A stretch of 64,000 nucleotides of DNA from Mangifera indica (taxonomy: Eukaryota; Streptophyta; Magnoliopsida; Sapindales; Anacardiaceae): positions 1 to 64,000 of the forward strand of contig NW_025401132.1 of NCBI RefSeq assembly GCF_011075055.1. The letters run 5' to 3'. Under the pieces are notes generated by a model. It was not told the origin of the DNA and did not search any database. It worked only from the letters and a program-made list of their open reading frames with translations. Both the position numbers and the translations under genes were made by a program. Positions 9,318 through 22,500 of this stretch are shown piece by piece; the stretch's first letter is position 1; each line of letters starts with the position of its first letter.

Positions 9318-12300
9318 CTGGTGATGGTTCTTCTTCTTCATCTTCTTCTTCTTCCATTTCAGCTAATTCGTTTAATAAGGTATTTCATGATGTTAGGTTT
9401 TTGTTTTATTCTTCGGAGTTGTATTTAATTAGTTTATTAGATTTTCTTTTTGATCCTTCAATAGTTGAAAACGTTCCATATATATATGTATAAAGATGCC
9501 CGTTATTTTTAATGTTGGAGATGTGGTTTGTTGGAGGGTGAGTACGACATGTCATATTTATGAGGTTTTGGATTAATCGATGTCAAGTTATTTGGAGATT
9601 TTCCGAAGTTTTGTGGTATGACGTGTTTAATTGGTATAAAATTGAGGGAAGCAAGCCAGTTTCTCGAATCGTGCTCTCACTTGATTGACTTATTATTTAT
9701 GTGTCAATTACCTTCTGATTTTTCTCTTGAATAATATTCTGGAGATGTAGTCTTTGCTTCCTATGCATACGGGTGGAGCTATTCTTCAATGAATAGATTG
9801 TATCTTAAGGAAGTAAGTAATGTGGGTTTTGTTAGATTGGAGCTTAACTAAAAGGGTTAGAAGTATTGCTAGTTGCTGATACATGAAATATGCCATGTGA
9901 TTCAATTAGCGACTTAGAGATGAATGATGATAGAGTATTTTGAAGTCTAGATAAATTGATGAAAGGAAGAGATCAATTTTAGGAAAATGTCCTCATGCCC
10001 ATTGGAGTAAGAAAACCAAGGCTTTGAGTTGATGTCATAAAGCCAGAGTCAGGGAAACACGGTTAGAAATGTTTGGCTGCTGGAAATGGATCTCCCTGCT
10101 AGGTGCAAGAAGTTGATGTTGAATCGTTTGCTTTCCTTTCTTGATAACTGTCCTCAAGAATTTGGGATATGACAAAGTAAATTAGGGTTTATACATAAAA
10201 AGGAATGGATATTTATATGCCCAAAAAATGTAGAATGTAAAAAATTAAGGATTATCTATAGTCCCAGGGTTGTTCTTATTGCTATATATTGCGTCCCAGC
10301 GTTTATACATCCACTTGTAATATAATTTTTTGTTGAATCTTGGATACATGTTCACTTGTTATTCTTATGAGTTTCTTTGATGTGTCAAGAAGTCTTATTA
10401 AAGGTTTAGAATGTCTGGTTGAAGCTCAAAAGGTGTGAGCTGAGAATGTTAATTCTTCAAATATTTATTATTGAAGAAAGCCTGAATTCATGAAAAATTA
10501 GATATTCTAGATTTTCATCTCTTTTCTTGCCATCACTACGAGCTTGGTTGTGTGCTTTGGCAGATGCAACAGAAAAGTTTAATTGGATGTATTTTAAGTA
10601 GCTCTCATTGTGGATTAGTGAATAACTCACCTTTTCGTTTGCTTATTTAAATTTAAATACAGTGCTTTCTTGGTTAACAAATGCAACAGAAAAGTTTAAT
10701 TGGATGTGTTTAAGTCAATATATTTGAATTCGTAACTTTATGTGTTTATGTCAATATATTTTTGTATGTAGCTTCAATAAAGCAAAGTTGAGATGGTGAT
10801 GATGGTAATTTCTATATGTAGTTGGTACTCAAATTTTCTTTTTCCATGTATGCTGGTGATCTTTATCTGCTGGTTTTTTATTCTTCTTTTGGGGTCAGTC
10901 AGTTCATTATTGTGTCTTTAAAGGTCCTACATAACATAATTTTCCTTTCAGTTAAGTCAGTCTTGTGTTCATCAAACGAAATTTTCCTGTTATTCTCCAC
11001 AGGATGGACGCAAGGTTAGCATAGGAGATTGTGCTCTTTTCAAACCACCCCAGGATTCCCCACCTTTCATTGGATTAATTCGTTCACTGATTTCTGGCGA
11101 AGAGAACGAGTTAAAGTTAAGGGTTAATTGGCTTTATCGTTCCACTGAGGTAAAACTTGGCAAAGGCATCCTGTTGGAAGCTGCGCCAAACGAAATCTTC
11201 TTTTCCTTTCACAAGGATGAGATTCCTGCTGCTTCCTTACTGCATCCGTGTAAAGTTGCATTCCTTCCAAAAGGTGTTGAACATCCGTCAGGATTTTGCT
11301 CATTTGTGTGTCGGCGGGTTTATGATATTCAACGCAAGTGTTTATGGTGGCTAACTGATCAAGATTTTATTGATGTAAGTCTTGTATGCAACTTCTTGTG
11401 TTGCTTCATCTTAAGTTAGGGGGTTGATTCTTAAGTAGTAATTTATACATCTTCTTTTTCAGGGTCGGCAGGAAGAAATAGATCAGCTTTTATCTAAGAC
11501 ACGTATAGAGATGCATACAACAGTGCAGCCTGCTGGCTGTTCTCCAAAGCGAATGAATGGTCCAACATCAACATCACCGTTAAAACCAGGTTCTGATAGT
11601 GTACAGAACAGTGCCTCATTTCCTTCACAAGTTAAGGGGAAGAAAAGGGAGCGGGGAGATCAAGGCCTGGAGCCTGTTAAAAGAGAACGCTCAACAAAGA
11701 TGGATGATGGGGAATTTGGTCATACTAGATCAGAAACTATATTAAGATCTGAGATTGCCAAAATCACGGAGAAAGGTGGTCTTGTAGATTTTGAGGGGGT
11801 GGAAAAGTTGGTACAGCTCATGGTGCTTGAGAAAAATGAGAAGAAGATAGACTTGGTTTGCCGATCTATACTTGCTGGTGTGGTGGCAGCAACAGATAAA
11901 ATTGATTGCCTCGGTAGGTTTGTGCAGCTTAAGGGTTTGCCTGTCTTTGATGAATGGCTCCAGGAGGTCCATAAAGGTAAACTCGGTGATGGTAGTTGCC
12001 CTAAGGATGGTGATAAATCTATTGAGGAATTTCTCCTAGTTTCACTTCGTGCACTTGATAAGCTGCCGATAAATCTTCATGCCTTGCAAATGTGTAATAT
12101 TGGTAAGTCTGTGAATCATTTGCGTTCACATAAGAACATGGAAATTCAGAAGAAAGCTAGGAGCTTGGTTGACACATGGAAGAAACGTGTTGAGGCTGAA
12201 ATGGATGCAAAATCTGGTTCAGTTCAGGTTGTATCCTGGCCTTCCAGAACACGGAATTCAGAAGTTTCCCATGGTGGAAGCAGAAATTCTGGTGGATCTT

Positions 12301-15300
12301 CTGACGTTGCCATTAAGAGCTCCGCAATGCAACTTTCTGCTTCAAAAAATGCTTCAGTCAAGCTTGTCCAGGGGGAGATTGCTACAAAATCTGCATCTGC
12401 ATCTCCAGGGTGTGTAAAATCATCTCCTTCAGCTGCTTCTGGGAGTACAAACCTTAAAGATGGACAACCACGAAATGCTAGTGTTAGTGGTGCCTCTGAT
12501 CTTCCTTCAACACCAGCTAGAGATGAGAAAAGCAGCAGTTCCAGTCAGTCCCATAATAATAGTCAGTCTTGTTCCAGTGACCATGCAAAAGCCGGGGGTT
12601 TCTCTGGGAAGGAGGATGCAAGGAGTTCAACAGCTGGTTCAATGACTGTGAATAAGATCTCTGGTGGTTCTTCACGGGCTCGAAAATTGAAGAATGGCTT
12701 CCTTGGGCCAGCTCAATCTGGTGGTCAGAGGGATCATGGGTCAAGCAGAAATTCTTCCTCACGCAGAAATCCAGCTTCAGAAAAATTATCGGAGTCTGGT
12801 GTAACTTCTGAAAAGGCACCTGTTATGCCCATGGTAGAGGGGAATAGTCATAAATTGATTGTTAAAATTCCAAATCATGGTCGTAGTCCTGCACAAAGTG
12901 CCTGTGCAGCATCGTTTGATGAACCTTCAGTGATGAACAGCAGAGCTTCTTCTCCTGTGCTTTTGGATAAACATGATCAATTTGATTGTAACTTAAAGGA
13001 GAAGAGTGATGGCTATCGATCTAATATTCCCTCTGATGTAAATAATGAATCTTGGCAGAGCAATGATTTTAAAGATGTGCTAACTGGGTCTGATGAGGGA
13101 GATGGATCTCCTGCTACTGTTCCTGAGGAAGAGCGTGGAAGAACTGGGGACGAGACTGGAAAAATGGTTGAGGTTTCTAAGGCTGCTTCCTCATCATCGG
13201 GAAATGATCTCATATCAGGGAAATTGCGTGAAGGTTCGTTTATGCATGCTCTGATTGAAAGTTGTGTCAAGTACTCTGAAGCCAAGGCATCTATGCCAGT
13301 AGGGGATGATGCTGGGATGAATCTGCTTGCTAGTGTGGCTGCCGGGGAGATTTCGAAATCTGGCATGGTTTCACCAGATGATTCTCCTCAACGGAATACC
13401 CCTGTTGTGGATCACTGTGATGTCAATGATTCAAGAATAAAATCATCTTCTCGACATGATCTTGGCCAAGACCAAAGCAAGTCCATTGATTCTGCTGATG
13501 ATGAGCATGAGAAGCAGGTTCCTTCTAGTACTGTTTGGGCTAAGAATACAGATGGTAGAAACAGTTCCTTGTTTTGTCAAGAGAAACCTGCCAGGGACCT
13601 TGGCGGACATTTAACAACTTCAAATATGGGTTTGCAGCAGACTGGAGAGTCATGTCTAGAAAGTAATGAAAATTCAGAAGATGCAATTGGGGTTGCACAG
13701 GTTGCACCTTCTGCCAGCATTGGAGAGAAGAACTTTGATGGTGAAGAAGGCAAAGAGCTTGTAGAGAAGGTTAGTGGAGTGCGCTGTGGCGGCATTCCAG
13801 GTACCAAACAGAAGATAAGTGGGTCTTTGTTAACTGAAGATAAGGTCTCTGAATCAGGTTTAGAAAGTGAAACCAAAGATATTGAAGGATCATTTAATCC
13901 ATCTTATGAGATTGAAAGTGAGAAGAATAAAAAGATTTGTGAAGGGTTAAATACTGGTGTGCATAACAATTCTAAGCCTGCTACTGTGATGTATCCTGAG
14001 TTTGTTAAAAAAACAGATGAGGGACGGTTGGTTCCCTCTGATTCTTTCAAGGATATAAATTCAGTTACTGTTGATGATTTTAAGTTTGAGAAGGCTGAAG
14101 AGATGGATGGTCAGTCATATGTAAAAGACACTGAAAAGCAAAAAGCTGAATGGGACAGTCATGCTTCTACAATTTGTGAGAACCGAGTTGTAGCTGTTTC
14201 CGATTCAGCTTTTATTGATCACAAGGGTGAGACTGTAGAGGAAAGTTCAGAAGCTAATGAGGTTAATGTTGAATGCTCTGGTGGGCCAGCTACTTCAAAG
14301 GCGTCTCCTGTATTGCAATTTCAAGAAGCAGAACAATGCGTAAGATCCAGGGGCTCTAAGTCAGAAGTAGACGAAGCAGAGGAATCCACATCCACCACTG
14401 CAGATCCTTCCTTCCCTGCTGCAAGGGGTTCAGATATGGATGCAAAAGTGGAATTTGATTTGAATGAAGGCTTTAATGTGGATGATGGGAAATATGGGGA
14501 GTCAAATAACTTGGTAAGCTCAGGATGTAAAAGTACTATTCAGTTGATGAGCCCATTACCATTTGCTGTTTCTTCTGTGTCAAGTAGCCTTCCTGCTTCA
14601 ATTACAGTGGCTGCGGCTGCAAAAGGGCCTTTTGTTCCTCCAGAGGACCTATTGAGGAGTAAAGTAGCTCTTGGTTGGAAGGGATCAGCGGCCACAAGTG
14701 CATTTCGGCCAGCTGAACCAAGAAAGGTTTTGGAGATGTCGCTGACTACAAGTAGTGTTTCACCTCTTGATGCCACTGCCAGCAAACACACTCGGCCTCC
14801 ATTGGATATTGATTTGAATGTACCGGATGAGAGAATCCTTGATGATTTAGCTTCTAGAGCTTCTGCATCTGAGCACACAAATAATAGAGACTTTGCACGT
14901 GAATCTACTAGTTCTGCACCTGTGCGGTGCTTTGGGAGACTTGATCTTGATTTAAATAGAGTTGAAGAGCCTCTTACTGATTTCGGTAGTCTCTCATCAA
15001 GCAATGTTGGTAGACCAGTTGTACCACATCAGCCTCTAAAATCATCATCGAGTGGTCATAATGGTGAGGTGGGTTTCTGCAGGGACTTTGATTTGAATGA
15101 TGGGCCTGTTGTTGATGAGGTGAGTGCTGAACCATCACTGTTTAGCCAGCACCTTAGATGTAGTGTGCCATCCCAGCCATCTGTTTCTGGCCTTCGGGGG
15201 AGTAACTCTGAGACAGGGAATATCTCCTCATGGTTTCCCACTGGGAACTACTCTGCCATATCAATTCCTTCTATCTTGCCTGATAGAGGAGAGCAGCCTT

Positions 15301-15878
15301 TTCCCATAGTTGCAACTGGTGGGCCCCAAAGAATGTTGGGTCCTACTGCTGCCACTCCATTTAGTCCTGATGTTTTCAGGGGCTCGGTGCTGTCATCTTC
15401 TCCAGCTGTGAACTTTCCATCCACCTCATTTCAGTATCCTGTGTTCCCTTTGGCTACCAGTTTTCCTCTGTCCTTGGCCACCTTTTCTGGTGGTTCAACA
15501 ACATATGCGGATTCATCGTCTGGTGGGAGGCTATGCTTCCCTGGAGTCAATTCACAATTATTAGGACCTGCTGGCACAGTCCCGTCCCATTACCCTAGGC
15601 CTTATGTTGTTAATCTAGCAGATGGAAGCAATGGCGTTGGTGCTGAGAGCAGTAAGAAATGGGGAAGGCACGGCCTAGATTTGAATGCAGGGCCGGGTGG
15701 CCCAGACATAGAAGGTAGAGATGAGATGACACCCCTTGCACCGAGACTATTGTCTGTTGCCAGTTCACATGCACCAGCAGAAGAGCAACCAAGGATGTGT
15801 CAAGTGGCGGATGGCATTTTGAAGAGGAAGGAACCTGAGGGAGGGTGGGATGGCTACAAGCAGTCCTCTTGGCGGTAG
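9236..15878 (+). CDS. SUO: SUO-like BAH / TFIIS-N (LW) domain protein, tandem copy A
   Basis: Three coding exons, 9236-9379, 11003-11374 and 11463-15878, give 1,643 aa. Start MHGWKTGEEE matches the family's MHG start; an in-frame ATG lies two codons upstream. Residues 1-48 carry a Ser run. Exon 2 encodes the BAH domain (DGRKVSIGDCALF, PPFIGLIR, HPCKVAFLPKGVE, RRVYD, LWWLTDQDFID). About residues 264-421 form the TFIIS N-terminal/LW domain (KGGLVDFEGVEKLVQLM, DEWLQEVHKGK, LRALDKLPINLHALQMCNIGK). The long C-terminal half is low-complexity with five DLN motifs and GW dipeptides (LGWKGS, GGWDGY). Arabidopsis SUO is a nuclear, P-body-linked protein needed for miRNA-mediated translational repression; its GW repeats are thought to contact Argonaute. 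The role here is inferred from orthology. Copy B follows 3.6 kb downstream. Confidence 0.93.
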
Positions 15879-16361
15879 CAATTGCTAGTGTTTCAACCCA
15901 ATGACCCATGAAAGCTCGTAAGTTTTTATTCATTTCCACTCTTATAGGCCACACTTTTCTTTGGGCCATTGATAAGAAAGAGTCAGAGACCTCACTCAAT
16001 GCTAGCTACAATTTTTCTTTTTTGGTTACTGGTCTAGGACTTAACTAGCTTGTGCAAGGTCTGGTTACCTGTTTTCAAGAAAAAAGAAAAGAAATCAAAA
16101 CAGAAATAAAATTAAATGAGGTTCAGGACAGCTTTTGGCATTTCCTCTGCTATCAATTGTCTTTTTTAGTCGCACTTGTGCACCATTGGATGAAATATTT
16201 CAGAAGTTCTGCGCTACAGCTGCTTTTTTATCCCCATTGTTCTTGTGGTTTAACTTGACAATCTTAGTCCTTGTACGCATGTTTAAAATCTATTATTTAG
16301 TAGTAGTTGCATTTGTTGTCTCCTCTGTCTATAATAATTTGATTCTTTTCCAGTTCCCCAG
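15879..16361 (+). other. 3'UTR of SUO copy A with a 3'UTR intron
   Basis: A strong donor (gctc|gtaagttttt, intron from 15918) lies 39 nt after the stop codon. The acceptor is ttttccag at 16353 or ccccag at 16361. The downstream exon, starting with gatgggcattggctaatcc, is conserved with the one after copy B. The short stop-to-junction distance is below the 50-55 nt usually needed to trigger nonsense-mediated decay. Confidence 0.6.
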
Positions 16362-17335
16362 TTATTTGAGGATGGGCATTGGCTAATCCCGAGAGGTCGT
16401 CATGTAACTTGTGTGCACTGGAGGATGGGTGGTAAGTGAGTTATTTGATGTTGTTTTGAGTTGTCTCCAACCCCCAGCCTTCTGCTGTATCAATTGTATT
16501 GTAAAAGAGTTGCTAATTGGTCATTAATCTCCTTGTTAGTTGACTTTGCCATGGGTGGCTGCATATCAGTTTCCCCTTTGTAGATATTTGACTGTTGGAA
16601 AGCTTGGACTGTATTACCCTGACATTCTAAATTGGTGTCCATACTGGTGTTTAGTTTCTTTAGTACTATATACTTTTGGACCAACAGCACCCTCCCTCTC
16701 TCAACCTCCTGATAATGGCAAATTTATTTTGTCATCTGCTTTAAGCCAAATTTTTTAGATTACTTGCCTTTGCTTCCTTGTATATCTTCTCTACTTATTC
16801 ATTTTACTTTTGTTTTATCTTATAGGCACTATGGTCATTTTACCCACCCAGCGTATCATGAAAGTACATTTTTTCTTGAATTGATAGTCATATAGCCTGG
16901 AGTTATGAGACTCAGGCCTATGGTATTCATTTTTCTTTTGTTTTATCTTGTAGACACTATGGTCATTTTACCTACCCAGCCTATCATGAAATTACATATC
17001 TTCTTGAATTGATAGTCATATAGCCTGGAGTTATGAGACTCAAGCCTATGGTCACTATTTGTTCATTTAGGGAAATTGGACTGAATTTTACTAATTTATT
17101 AATGGTTTCTTATAATCAGCTTAGGGATAGACAAGGTAGTATAACTTAGTGCAAATAGTGGAGCATAAGTTAGCCTTGGTTGATTATGTTTTTCTGATTT
17201 TTCACTTGTATCAGTCAATGTCACTTCCTATTGGACATCCTCTGGTTTACTGGTTCTCTGTGTCATCTTTGTACTACTCGTTTAGAAGTTGAATTTCAAG
17301 TTCCATGTTTATTGTAATGGTTATTAATTTTTTTT
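16362..17335. other. 3' region of SUO copy A and intergenic spacer
   Basis: The first few hundred bases are a probable terminal 3'UTR exon, matching sequence after copy B (gagttatttgatgttgt, tctgctgtatcaa). The rest has no gene. It contains the 128-bp tandem duplication listed separately. Confidence 0.5.
16797..17052. repeat. 128-bp tandem duplication
   Basis: Copy 1 (16797-16924) and copy 2 (16925-17052) are nearly identical. Both contain cactatggtcattttac, cttgaattgatagtcatat and agcctggagttatgagactc. A few substitutions indicate a fairly recent duplication. The unit is non-coding. Confidence 0.85.
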
Positions 17336-17504
17336 AGCAATGCTATGTGTACATAGTTTTGAGTAAACAATTGATACTCGTGATATGTATTATCATATGA
17401 TTGGGTGATATTTTAATTGTGATTCAAAATCATCAAATTACATTATGACACATCATTGGCGTATTCAATTGTTTACTTAAAACTGTATACATATGGTTTT
17501 ATTG
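17336..17504. mobile_element. Foldback MITE, about 169 bp
   Basis: The left end agcaatgctatgtgtacata pairs with the reverse complement of the right end (caataaaaccatatgtatac). Complementarity continues inwards through agtaaacaattga. It lies between two T-runs, so the target duplication is ambiguous. The same family is present at 63150-63320. Confidence 0.6.
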
Positions 17505-17947
17505 TTTTTTTTTGGAGCCGGTAACAATTAGACTGCAATCCAGTGCTGATGACTGTCACAATCTGATTTCAGCAAAAGCTTATTTATGTTTATGATTCTA
17601 CTTTCTGATTTTTAGCTATGATCATTTCTATAGTTGATTGGCCATGTAATAATAAACTCTTATTTAAAAAGAAAACCCAAACCTTTCCATAATAGAAAGG
17701 GGAAAACAAATAAAAAGATTGTGCATTTTTGAATGTTGATACTGAAATATCAGGTGATTGTATGGATTCTTAAGGGAAATGCAACAATGGGAGCAATGGT
17801 GAATGGAATTGAAGTGTGGCTATAATATGATGGAGCTTCTGTTTGGCAAATCAGGCATGGTATGTATGGTGGATAACTGGTAGCCATGTTGAAGGAGGAG
17901 CAACCATGGGAAATAACAAGAAGGCAAGGCAATACTGACGGTCTATT

Positions 17948-17950
<3 letters not shown>

Positions 17951-18002
<52 letters not shown>
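17951..18002. repeat. (AT)26 microsatellite
   Basis: An uninterrupted AT dinucleotide run of 52 bp. Confidence 0.95.
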
Positions 18003-18005
<3 letters not shown>

Positions 18006-19419
18006 TTAGATAAACCGTAAGAAGATCACAATGTTGCCGTCTTGGAATTAATGAGCTGTATATGTGTATTTTTATACAATTTTCAAGGAACAATTTAGCA
18101 CTACCTTTTCTCTGCGGGTTGATACTGATGTTTCATTGCATTGAAATAGAATTTGTATATTTAATTCTATCAAAGCATAGGAGCCTACTCCCTTCCCTTC
18201 TTTCTCATACTGGTTTGTCATGGTTCATCCCAGTAGTTGTCATTTCAACACGGCCGAAAGACTTCTTCCTATGCAAGGTTTAACCTATTCCTAAAACCCA
18301 GCCTTTGGGGTTTTAAAAATCTAAGTATTTATTTATGGGTTAGTTTATATTAGAATTTTTCATTAGGATGAAAAAAAAATTGTTATTTTAATAAAATTTT
18401 TTAACAGTAATTAGTCTATAATTGATGCTTAGAATTTTAAAATTATCATAAAATCTTACATTAATTAAAAAAATAATTTTTTAAAAATTTAAATTATATA
18501 AAAAGTGTTTTATTCCATTTTCTTTTTATTCTCACCTTTATTTCATTTCTTTCTATAGTTGTATATTAGAGTGTGAACTATGATTTTTTAAAATATTAAA
18601 GTCTTTTTGAAAATTTTCAAATGGTTATTAAAAATTCAAAAAAGTTGGGAGCCTTTTGTAAATTTTCAAAATATTATATGTCTTTGATAGTTACAATATA
18701 AAGAATTGAATAAAATATTATAAATTATGAGTGTAAATGTTATATTATAACTATTACGTTCAAATATAATAACTTTAAAATATACGGGGATTTAAATAGA
18801 TTACGAAAATTGATTTGTGAGTTTTTAAATCTTTTTAAAAGTTAAATTACCATGTTTAAAATGTTTGAATATGATAAAAAAATTATTTTTTAATCTTCAA
18901 AATTAACTAGATTTGGAGGGAGAGGGTGGAATCGGGTTTTTAAGGCAAACCTTGGGTGGAAAATTGACTCAATAAATAAAAGGAAGGGAAATGAAAACCA
19001 AATCATACCAAAAATGCAAAAAGGTGAATTTTGCCAAAGTTGTCACAAGGCTGACGTGGAACTGTCATACCAATTACAACTCACCAAGTAAAACACGTAC
19101 AGCTTTCCTTTTTGCCGTCTCTCTCATTCATTTCATTGTTTAGTTTTCTCTTTCTAGATTCTCTCTTTCTTTTCGAAGAGAGAGGGTGAGGTCAATCCTA
19201 TTCCTATCGTCGCATTCTTTCTGGATCTCCTCTGCAATTAGATCAGTTTTTTATCTCTTTAATTTTATTAGTATTAATGTGTATGTGTGTGTGTGTTTTT
19301 TTTTTTGAATTTAGGGTTGGGGGTTTTACTTTTTATTTATTACAAGTTTGATGATCTAGGGTTGGGTGAGTTCAAAATCGTGAATAGGTGAATAAAAGCA
19401 AGGGTAAAAAAAGGGATTG
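18003..19419 (+). promoter_or_regulatory. Spacer and upstream region of SUO copy B
   Basis: AT-rich, gene-free DNA to about 18900. It is followed by a less AT-rich promoter-proximal stretch and a CT-rich leader block (ctctctcattc, ctctttctagattctctctt at 19111-19170). The leader organisation matches copy A. No individual cis-element is claimed. Confidence 0.4.
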
Positions 19420-19554
19420 ATGGTGCTCGTTTTAGGGCAAAATGCAAGGGTATCATGCGTATGCGTATGCATGGATGGCGAGCTGGTGAAGAGGAAGACC
19501 ACCAGAGGAAACGGCACATGTGGACTGTCCCTCCACGTGGCTCTCCGATTTTAG
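19420..19554 (+). CDS. Overlapping upstream ORF of SUO copy B (44 codons)
   Basis: An ATG 47 nt before the main ATG at 19467 opens a frame (MVLVLGQNARVSCVC...) that overlaps the main frame and stops at TAG 19552-19554. It is the counterpart of the frame at 9195-9317. A third-frame mini-ORF (MQGYHAYAYAWMASW, starting at ATG 19443) also corresponds to one in copy A. Expression is unproven. Confidence 0.45.
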   Translation: MVLVLGQNARVSCVCVCMDGELVKRKTTRGNGTCGLSLHVALRF

Positions 19555-22500
19555 ATGCACTTGCTCATGGTGCTGCCACTGCTTCTTATTCTCCCAATTC
19601 AACTACTTTCTTCTCCAAGGTATTCTCCTTCAATTTCTCGCTTTCTTTCTCGTACTTTTTTTTTGCCCCTTTCAATCTGTTGGGTTTTTGGGGATTTTCT
19701 GGGGTTTCTTTGATTTCTGTACGGATGTTTGTAATTCATCTACTTTTGTCGATTTTCCTCACTCTCTTTTAGATTATTGGTTGGTTATTTGATTGGGGTT
19801 CCGATGTTACAAACGAGCCTCATGTTTGTAAATTTCGCGGTTGTTGTAAAATTGTCAAAATTTTAGTGAATTAGATGTTATGGCTTAGTTCATGAAAATT
19901 TAAGGGAGTGAACTGATTTTGAAATGATTAAATTTAAGCTTTAACTTTCTTTTTTTGGTGTCTTTGGAGTTTGTTTAGTATGAGTAGCCTTTAATATGTT
20001 GAGGAATTTGTGGCGGAACTAATCTAAAATGATTCGTGTTAGGGTATGCAGTGAACAACAAAACTAAATATGCATTTTATAAATTCATCAATTTTTTCTT
20101 GGACTCTTTGGGAGATTCATTACATTAATACCTTATTTGCTCCGTTTTGTAGTATTAGTTAGGTCTTCTTTTCTCCTCTTAATTTCACCAGTCCAATTTG
20201 GAGGATTTTTGGATTCAACTTGCTATTAAAAGATTTTAGTTGTCAATAACTACTTTGAGCCAGCTCTAGTGTATGACTCACTCCATCCAAATCTTTTGCT
20301 AGCTTCTGTTATTGCCTGAATGTTCGATAACATGGCGGTCAAAGCAGAAACTTGCTAAAATAAAGGTGGTTCTGAAACTAGTACATATTACAATTTTTTT
20401 TCCATGAATTTGGATATAGGACATACATGCAATAATGCTCTTAATTGTTAGGGTTTTTTTTTGGGGTAATTCCCCATATTTTTTTGATAATTGGTTCTGT
20501 GGATAATTGTGTAGAGGTTGGACAGGTATTGTAAAGTTTAGCAGATATGGGTCTTGAGGCACTTTACTATCTTTTCTTTCTAAAGAAATTGGGATTCTTG
20601 ACTAATTAGAGATGGAAGGGTTTCACTTCTCACTCTGGAACAATTTCACACCCACCCTTTTCCAGATAATATTCTTGAATAGTATTTTCGTGCCAAATTG
20701 CCACTTCCCTGTTACATGTTCTTTATGTGTTGATTATAGTATATGATGCAATTAAAACTGCTTAATGGGGACTGTTTTAATTAGGGAGATTAATTGCATT
20801 CATGCCTTTAGAAGTATTTGAATCTACGAAAGTTCATGATCATTTTTTAATTTGATGATAGCTATTGTTAACTGTTGTTGTAGTGGTTTTGTAAGTAAAT
20901 GTAATCAGCTTTAATGATAAAGAAGATTATGCTGATTTTAGGAATGATTTATCATTATAAAATGTTATGGTTTTGTGTTAGTCCAAAGAGTTGTTCACTT
21001 GTGGAATACTCTATTTTATTTCTTATGCTGTTAACTCATTCTTTGGTTCACTAAGCTCCAAAATATTCTCCACAGGATGGACGCAAAATTAGTGTTGGTG
21101 ATTGTGCACTTTTCCTGCCTCCCAAGGATTCTCCTCCCTTCATTGGAATAATTCGTTCAGTGACTGTTGGTAAAGAGAATAAGTTAACATTGAGTGTAAA
21201 TTGGCTTTATCGACCAGCTGAAGTAAAACTTGGCAAACGCTTCCCATTGGAGGCTGCGCCAAACGAAATTTTCTATTCCTTCCATAAGGATGAGATTCCT
21301 GCTGCTTCCTTATTGCATCCGTGTAAAGTCGCATTCCTTCCAAAAGGTGTTGAACTTCCATCAGGAATTGTCTCTTTTGTGTGCCGCAAAGTATATGATA
21401 TTACCAAACAGTGTTTATGGTGGTTAACTGATAAAGACTATATGACTGTAAGTCTTTTAAGCTCTTGTGCATTCCATATTTTTCTTTTTTAGCTACTGTT
21501 TCTTTACTCTTATCAGGTGATCGATATCTTTTATTTCTTAGGACCGACAGGAAGAAATAGATCAATTATTGCATAAGACTCGTGTAGAAATGCATGCAAC
21601 TGTGCCCCCAGGTGGCCGTTCCCCAAAGCCAATGAATGGCCCAACTTCTACTTCACAATCAAAACATGGTTCGGATAGTGTGCAAAACAGTGCTTCCTCC
21701 TATCCATCACAAATAAAAGGGAAGAAAAGGGAAAGGGGTGATCAGGTCTCTGAGCCTGTTAAGCGAGAACGTTCTTCAAGAATGGAGGATGGGGATTCTG
21801 GTCATAATAGAACGGATAGTTTAAAATCTGAGATTGCTAAATTTACAGATAAGGGGGGACTTGTAGACTATGATGGGGTAGAGAAATTGGTGCAGCTCAT
21901 GATACCTGAGAAAAAAATAGATTTGGTTTGCCGGTCAATGCTTGCTGGTGTGGTGGCTGCAACAGACAACAATGATTGCCTTAATTGGTTTGTGCAGCTT
22001 AAGGGTTTACCTGTGTATGATGAATGGCTCCAAGAGGTCCACAAAGGAAAGATTGGTGATGGTAGCAGCCCCAAGGACAGTGATAAATCAGTTGAGGAGT
22101 TTCTAATAACTTTACTTCGTGCACTTGATAAGCTGCCTATAAATCTTCATGCACTGCAAATGTGTAACATTGGAAAGTCTGTGAATCATTTGCGTACACA
22201 CAAGAATTTGGAAATTCAAAAGAAGGCAAGGAGTTTAGTTGACACCTGGAAGAAACGTGTTGAGGCTGAAATGGATGCGAAACCAAATCAGGCTGTCTCC
22301 TGGCCAGCTAGACCCAGGCTTCCAGAAGCTACTCCTGGTGGGAACAGACAGTCAGGTGGATTCTCTGAGGTTTCTGTAAAGAGCTTGGTGATGCAGCCTA
22401 CTGCTTCTAAAACTTCTTCAGTCAAGCTTGTGCCAGGGGAGACCGCTATGAAGTCAGCATTTGCATCTCAAGTGTCTGTGAAATCAACAACATCACCTAC

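Noticed and set aside
14540..15004. A 154-codon antisense frame within SUO copy A
   Set aside because: Copy B has a shorter, differently bounded antisense frame. It is explained by codon bias of the Ser/Ala-rich sense exon.
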